A stretch of 45,295 bases of DNA from a bacterium (GTDB taxonomy: Bacteria; Bacteroidota; Bacteroidia; CAILMK01; JACPUW01). Location: assembly GCA_016124515.1 (NCBI GenBank), contig WGNN01000033.1, forward strand, positions 1-45,295, in the 5' to 3' direction. Positions 42,421 through 45,295 of this stretch are shown here, in pieces (the first letter of the stretch is position 1; each line of letters opens with the position of its first letter). Under the pieces are notes generated by a model. It was not told where the DNA came from, did not search any database, and saw only the letters and a program-made list of their open reading frames with translations. A program made the position numbers and the translations under genes.

Positions 42421-43482
42421 ATGATGCAAAAAATGAAACTGCTGCTGTTGCCACTCGCCCTGCCTTGGGGCTTGTTTGCCATAGCCAAGCGTTTCATGTA
42501 CCATAGCGGCATAAAAAAGCGGTACCAAAGCAAACTCAAAACAATGGTGGTGGGCAACCTGAGTATGGGTGGTTCGGGCAAAACGCCGTTTGCAATGTAT
42601 CTTATCCAAAAGCTTTTGGCTCGCAACGAAAATGTTGCCTACCTCAGTCGCGGCTATGGACGCAGTACCAAAGGATTGCAAAAAGTTTCGCCGCAAAGCA
42701 CGGCTACCCAAGTGGGCGATGAAGCGCTGATGGTAAAAAAGCGCTTTCCGCAGGTGGATGTTGTGGTTTGTGAAAACAGAAAGGAAGGCTTGCAGTTTCT
42801 TGAAAAATCATCTATATGCAGTGTGGTGGTGCTCGACGATGCATTTCAGCATTTGCGCATTGCAGCCGATTTTTACTATTTGCTTTCGCCCTATCAGGCT
42901 CCGTTTTGGCGCGATTGGGTGTTTCCTTCCGGTTATTTGCGCGAACCCGCTTACATGGCGCGTTATGCACATGCGGTGGTGCTTACCAAGTCTCCGCAAG
43001 GGCTTGCAGCGCAGGATTATGCCGTCTTCAATGCGCAGCAGAAGAAGTACAGCCACCGCGATGCAGACTTTGTGGGTTTGGACTATGGAAGTGAATTGAT
43101 TTCGGTGTATGGCAATGAAAACCTTCCGGTGGCGTCGGTGTCAACAGCCTTGGCATTTACCGGTATTGCCTCCGCCCAATTATTCTTTAAAAAAGTTGAA
43201 GAAACGCTGCAATTGAAGGAAAAGATGGAATTTGCAGACCATCACAATTTTTCAGAGAAAGAGATAGAAGCCATAGTCATGCGCTACCAAAAGCTCGCAG
43301 AGAAAGTTCCTGATGCGGTATTGCTAACCACCGAAAAAGATGCTGCCCGCCTGCAAACTCAACAGGCCAAAAAGCTGTTGATGCATTTACCTTTGTATTA
43401 CTGGCCTATCCAATTGGCCACAACCCATGAATTCAATTCAAAAACCGATAAAATAATAGACCAACTATGCTTGAACAAATAA
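42421..43482 (+). CDS. lpxK: Tetraacyldisaccharide 4'-kinase
   Basis: A 353-residue membrane-associated kinase that adds the 4'-phosphate in lipid A synthesis, which shows a Gram-negative outer membrane. It has an N-terminal membrane helix (LLLLPLALPWGLFAIA), the P-loop GNLSMGGSGKTPF at 45-57, LSRGYGRSTKG, VGDEALMVKKRFP, VVVLDDAFQHLRI (Walker B-like DDAFQH) and KEKMEFADHHNFSEKEI. Length is normal. It overlaps the purine nucleoside phosphorylase start by 16 nt. A -7-like box (AATATTTG) ends 4 nt before the ATG. Confidence 0.96.
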   Translation: MMQKMKLLLLPLALPWGLFAIAKRFMYHSGIKKRYQSKLKTMVVGNLSMGGSGKTPFAMYLIQKLLARNENVAYLSRGYGRSTKGLQKVSPQSTATQVGDEALMVKKRFPQVDVVVCENRKEGLQFLEKSSICSVVVLDDAFQHLRIAADFYYLLSPYQAPFWRDWVFPSGYLREPAYMARYAHAVVLTKSPQGLAAQDYAVFNAQQKKYSHRDADFVGLDYGSELISVYGNENLPVASVSTALAFTGIASAQLFFKKVEETLQLKEKMEFADHHNFSEKEIEAIVMRYQKLAEKVPDAVLLTTEKDAARLQTQQAKKLLMHLPLYYWPIQLATTHEFNSKTDKIIDQLCLNK

Positions 43483-44279
43483 AGGAAGCCGCTGCCTACA
43501 TTCAATCAAAAACCGCAGTAAAACCACAATACGGAATAATTTTAGGAACCGGTTTGGGAGCACTTGCTGCCGAAATAGAAGTGAGCGATACCATTAGTTA
43601 CACCGATATTCCACATTTTCCGGTTTCAACGGTAGAAAGCCACAGTGGCCGCCTGCTTATGGGCACTTTGGAAGGCAAAGCCGTAATGGTAATGCAGGGC
43701 AGGTTTCACTACTACGAAGGCTACAGCTTGCAACAAGTTACTTTCCCGGTGCGGGTAATGAAGGCCTTGGGCATTGAAGCCTTGTTTATTTCCAATGCCT
43801 GCGGAGCACTCAATCCCGACATTAAAAAAGGAGATTTAATGGTACTCAACGACCATATTAACCTTTTGCCCGACAATCCGTTGCGCGGCAAAAACTACGA
43901 TGAACTTGGCCCGCGTTTCCCTGACATGAGCCAACCTTACGACCGAAAACTTATAGCCCTTGCCATGCAAAAAGCGCAGGATATAGATATAAAGGTACAC
44001 GAAGGAGTGTATGTGGTGGTGCCCGGCCCCAACCTTGAAACAAGTGCCGAATACCGCTACCTGCGCATTATTGGCGGCGATGTGGTGGGCATGTCAACCG
44101 TGCCCGAAGCACTCGTGGCAGTACACGCCGGAATTCCTGTAATGGCGGTTTCAGTAATTACTGATGAAGGCTACCTGCATCCGCTGCCAAAAGTTACCGT
44201 GGCCGAGGTAATAGAAGTGGCAAGCAAGGCCGAACCCAAAATGACGCGTCTTATTAAGGAAGTAATCGCTGCTTTGTAG
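43467..44279 (+). CDS. Purine nucleoside phosphorylase (trimeric type)
   Basis: A 270-residue enzyme that converts inosine, guanosine and deoxy forms to base plus (deoxy)ribose 1-phosphate. It has GIILGTGLGALAAEI (phosphate loop), STVESHSGRLLMG, MQGRFHYYEGYS, ISNACGALNPDIKKGDLM, PGPNLETSAEYR and VVGMSTVPEALVAVHAG (substrate and catalytic residues). The size and motifs fit the trimeric, low-molecular-mass type of PNP rather than hexameric DeoD. It overlaps lpxK by 16 nt, and the next gene begins directly after its stop codon. Confidence 0.94.
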   Translation: MLEQIKEAAAYIQSKTAVKPQYGIILGTGLGALAAEIEVSDTISYTDIPHFPVSTVESHSGRLLMGTLEGKAVMVMQGRFHYYEGYSLQQVTFPVRVMKALGIEALFISNACGALNPDIKKGDLMVLNDHINLLPDNPLRGKNYDELGPRFPDMSQPYDRKLIALAMQKAQDIDIKVHEGVYVVVPGPNLETSAEYRYLRIIGGDVVGMSTVPEALVAVHAGIPVMAVSVITDEGYLHPLPKVTVAEVIEVASKAEPKMTRLIKEVIAAL

Positions 44280-45295
44280 GTGAAGTACCTCGCGGTTATA
44301 GTTTTATGGATGGGTATCGGTGCCCAACTCAAGGCACAGGAGCCATTTGCGCTTGACCTCGTGGGCCGTTGGACCGATGACAGCCTTCCTGCCTATAAAG
44401 ATCAAATATTCAACGACTTGTGGGGTTGGGAAGATGGCAATGGCCGCGAATACGTCATCCTCGGTTCCATTGATTCTACCTATTTTATAGAAGTTACTTT
44501 TCCTGAAAAACCCGTGGTGCGCGATGTGGTAGCGGGCCGCGCCACCAATTGTGTGCACCGCGATTTTAAAACCTACCGCAATTATTGCTATGGCGTGGCC
44601 GACGAAGGCAACTCGTCCTTACAAATATTTGATTTGAGCTACCTGCCCGATTCGGTACATCTTTTTTATGATTCAGATAAATGGACGAGACGGGCGCACA
44701 ATATTTTTATTGCCAACAACAAAGCCTTTCTCGCTTCAAACCTGCATCCGCAATATGGTTTCATTCCTATGACTGTGCTCGATTTGGAGCGAAACCCACG
44801 GGATCCTTATGCTATTTTTCATCTTCAATCACCTGAAGTGGATGGCAATAAGATTTTCAGTCATGTGCACGATGTGTATGTGCGGCACAATATTGCCTAT
44901 TGCAGCAACGGTTATTCGGGCTTGTTTGTGTACGATGCCGGCAACCGGGGCAATGGTTTGCAGTTTATTACCTCGCTGCCCAAGTACATTTACCAAGGTT
45001 ACAACCATAGCTCGTGGCTCAATGCCGAAGGAAACCTGATGGCCATGGCCGACGAAACATTTGGCATGCCGCTCAAAATGGTCGATATCAGCGATTCTAC
45101 TGATTATAAAGTCATCAGCGCCTTTGGCAGTCAATGGCAGTTGGGCAGCATTCCCCACAATCCTTTTATTCTGGGCGATAAGTGTTTTGTATCATACTAC
45201 CATGATGGCCTTGTGGTTTTTGATATTTCAGACCCGGAAAACGTGGTCGTAGCCGATCAATATGATACCTATCCTGATAATGACTCGCTTGACTA
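44280..45295 (+). CDS. Secreted choice-of-anchor B type protein, 3' end missing
   Basis: A GTG start immediately follows the purine nucleoside phosphorylase stop, and the frame stays open to the window edge (338 codons visible). The signal peptide is MKYLAVIVLWMGIGAQLKAQ. The visible part has repeats of a beta-propeller-like kind: NDLWGWEDGNGREYVILGS, TYFIEVTFPEKPVV, CYGVADEGNSSLQIFDLSYL, AYCSNGYSGLFVYDAG and CFVSYYHDGLVVFDISDPE. This is the choice-of-anchor B / LVIVD-repeat pattern (often followed by a T9SS or other anchor). The missing C-terminus should tell which. Function is not established. Confidence 0.85.
   Translation, partial: MKYLAVIVLWMGIGAQLKAQEPFALDLVGRWTDDSLPAYKDQIFNDLWGWEDGNGREYVILGSIDSTYFIEVTFPEKPVVRDVVAGRATNCVHRDFKTYRNYCYGVADEGNSSLQIFDLSYLPDSVHLFYDSDKWTRRAHNIFIANNKAFLASNLHPQYGFIPMTVLDLERNPRDPYAIFHLQSPEVDGNKIFSHVHDVYVRHNIAYCSNGYSGLFVYDAGNRGNGLQFITSLPKYIYQGYNHSSWLNAEGNLMAMADETFGMPLKMVDISDSTDYKVISAFGSQWQLGSIPHNPFILGDKCFVSYYHDGLVVFDISDPENVVVADQYDTYPDNDSLD

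Overview
The window looks like chromosomal DNA of a Bacteroidota member, probably an environmental relative of the Chitinophagia/Saprospiria/Flavobacteriia type; I cannot place it lower. Reasons: three secreted proteins end in type IX secretion (T9SS) sorting domains, two gene families are typical of the phylum (HYC_CC_PP and Omp28-related), transketolase is split into two subunits, the promoters match the phylum consensus TTTG-N17..21-TAnnTTTG, and Shine-Dalgarno sites are essentially absent. No rRNA, CRISPR array, insertion sequence, phage or integrase was seen.

Layout. 0.4-1.9 kb: exonuclease VII (xseAB, minus). 2.1-5.1 kb: Cu(I) P-type ATPase, a heavy-metal-associated chaperone and a small Cys/His secreted peptide (plus). 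5.5-7.8 kb: ABC ATPase plus membrane partner (minus). 7.9-8.5 kb: UPF0316 membrane protein. 8.5-12.6 kb: an HYC_CC_PP protein, an MbnP-like copper protein carrying a T9SS domain, and two tandem MbnH/MauG-like diheme lipoproteins, bracketed by two arrays of mini-hairpins. 12.8-17.0 kb: a four-gene minus cluster (membrane protein, HTH regulator, TIM-barrel-like lipoprotein, large repeat protein). 17.3 kb: tRNA-Arg(ACG). 17.5-22.1 kb: acyl-CoA carboxylase beta subunit, a GNAT acetyltransferase and an Omp28-like T9SS protein. 22.2-24.8 kb: small secreted proteins around lpdA. 24.8-25.4 kb: a repeat-rich gap. 25.4-27.7 kb: tRNA-Gln(TTG)-prs-rplY-pth (minus). 27.9-33.7 kb: a lipoprotein, then frr, transketolase N subunit, a vWA protein, transketolase C subunit, and an ECF sigma/anti-sigma-like/Spy-like trio (plus). 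33.8-37.0 kb: class III aminotransferase, accD, class I aldolase. 37.1-40.5 kb: nif3-zinc ribbon-TPR operon (minus). 40.9-45.3 kb: T9SS protein, lpxK, purine nucleoside phosphorylase and a truncated beta-propeller-like secreted protein.

Themes. Much is housekeeping: central carbon metabolism, translation, lipid A and fatty acid synthesis, purine salvage. The accessory theme is copper: the export ATPase and chaperone lie 4-8 kb from a MbnP/MbnH module in which the copper-binding partner appears to be sent to the cell surface by T9SS. Two structural signals stand out: -7 promoter boxes sit exactly 4-5 nt before the start codons of ten genes, implying many leaderless mRNAs, and two arrays of tiny hairpins have stems that covary.
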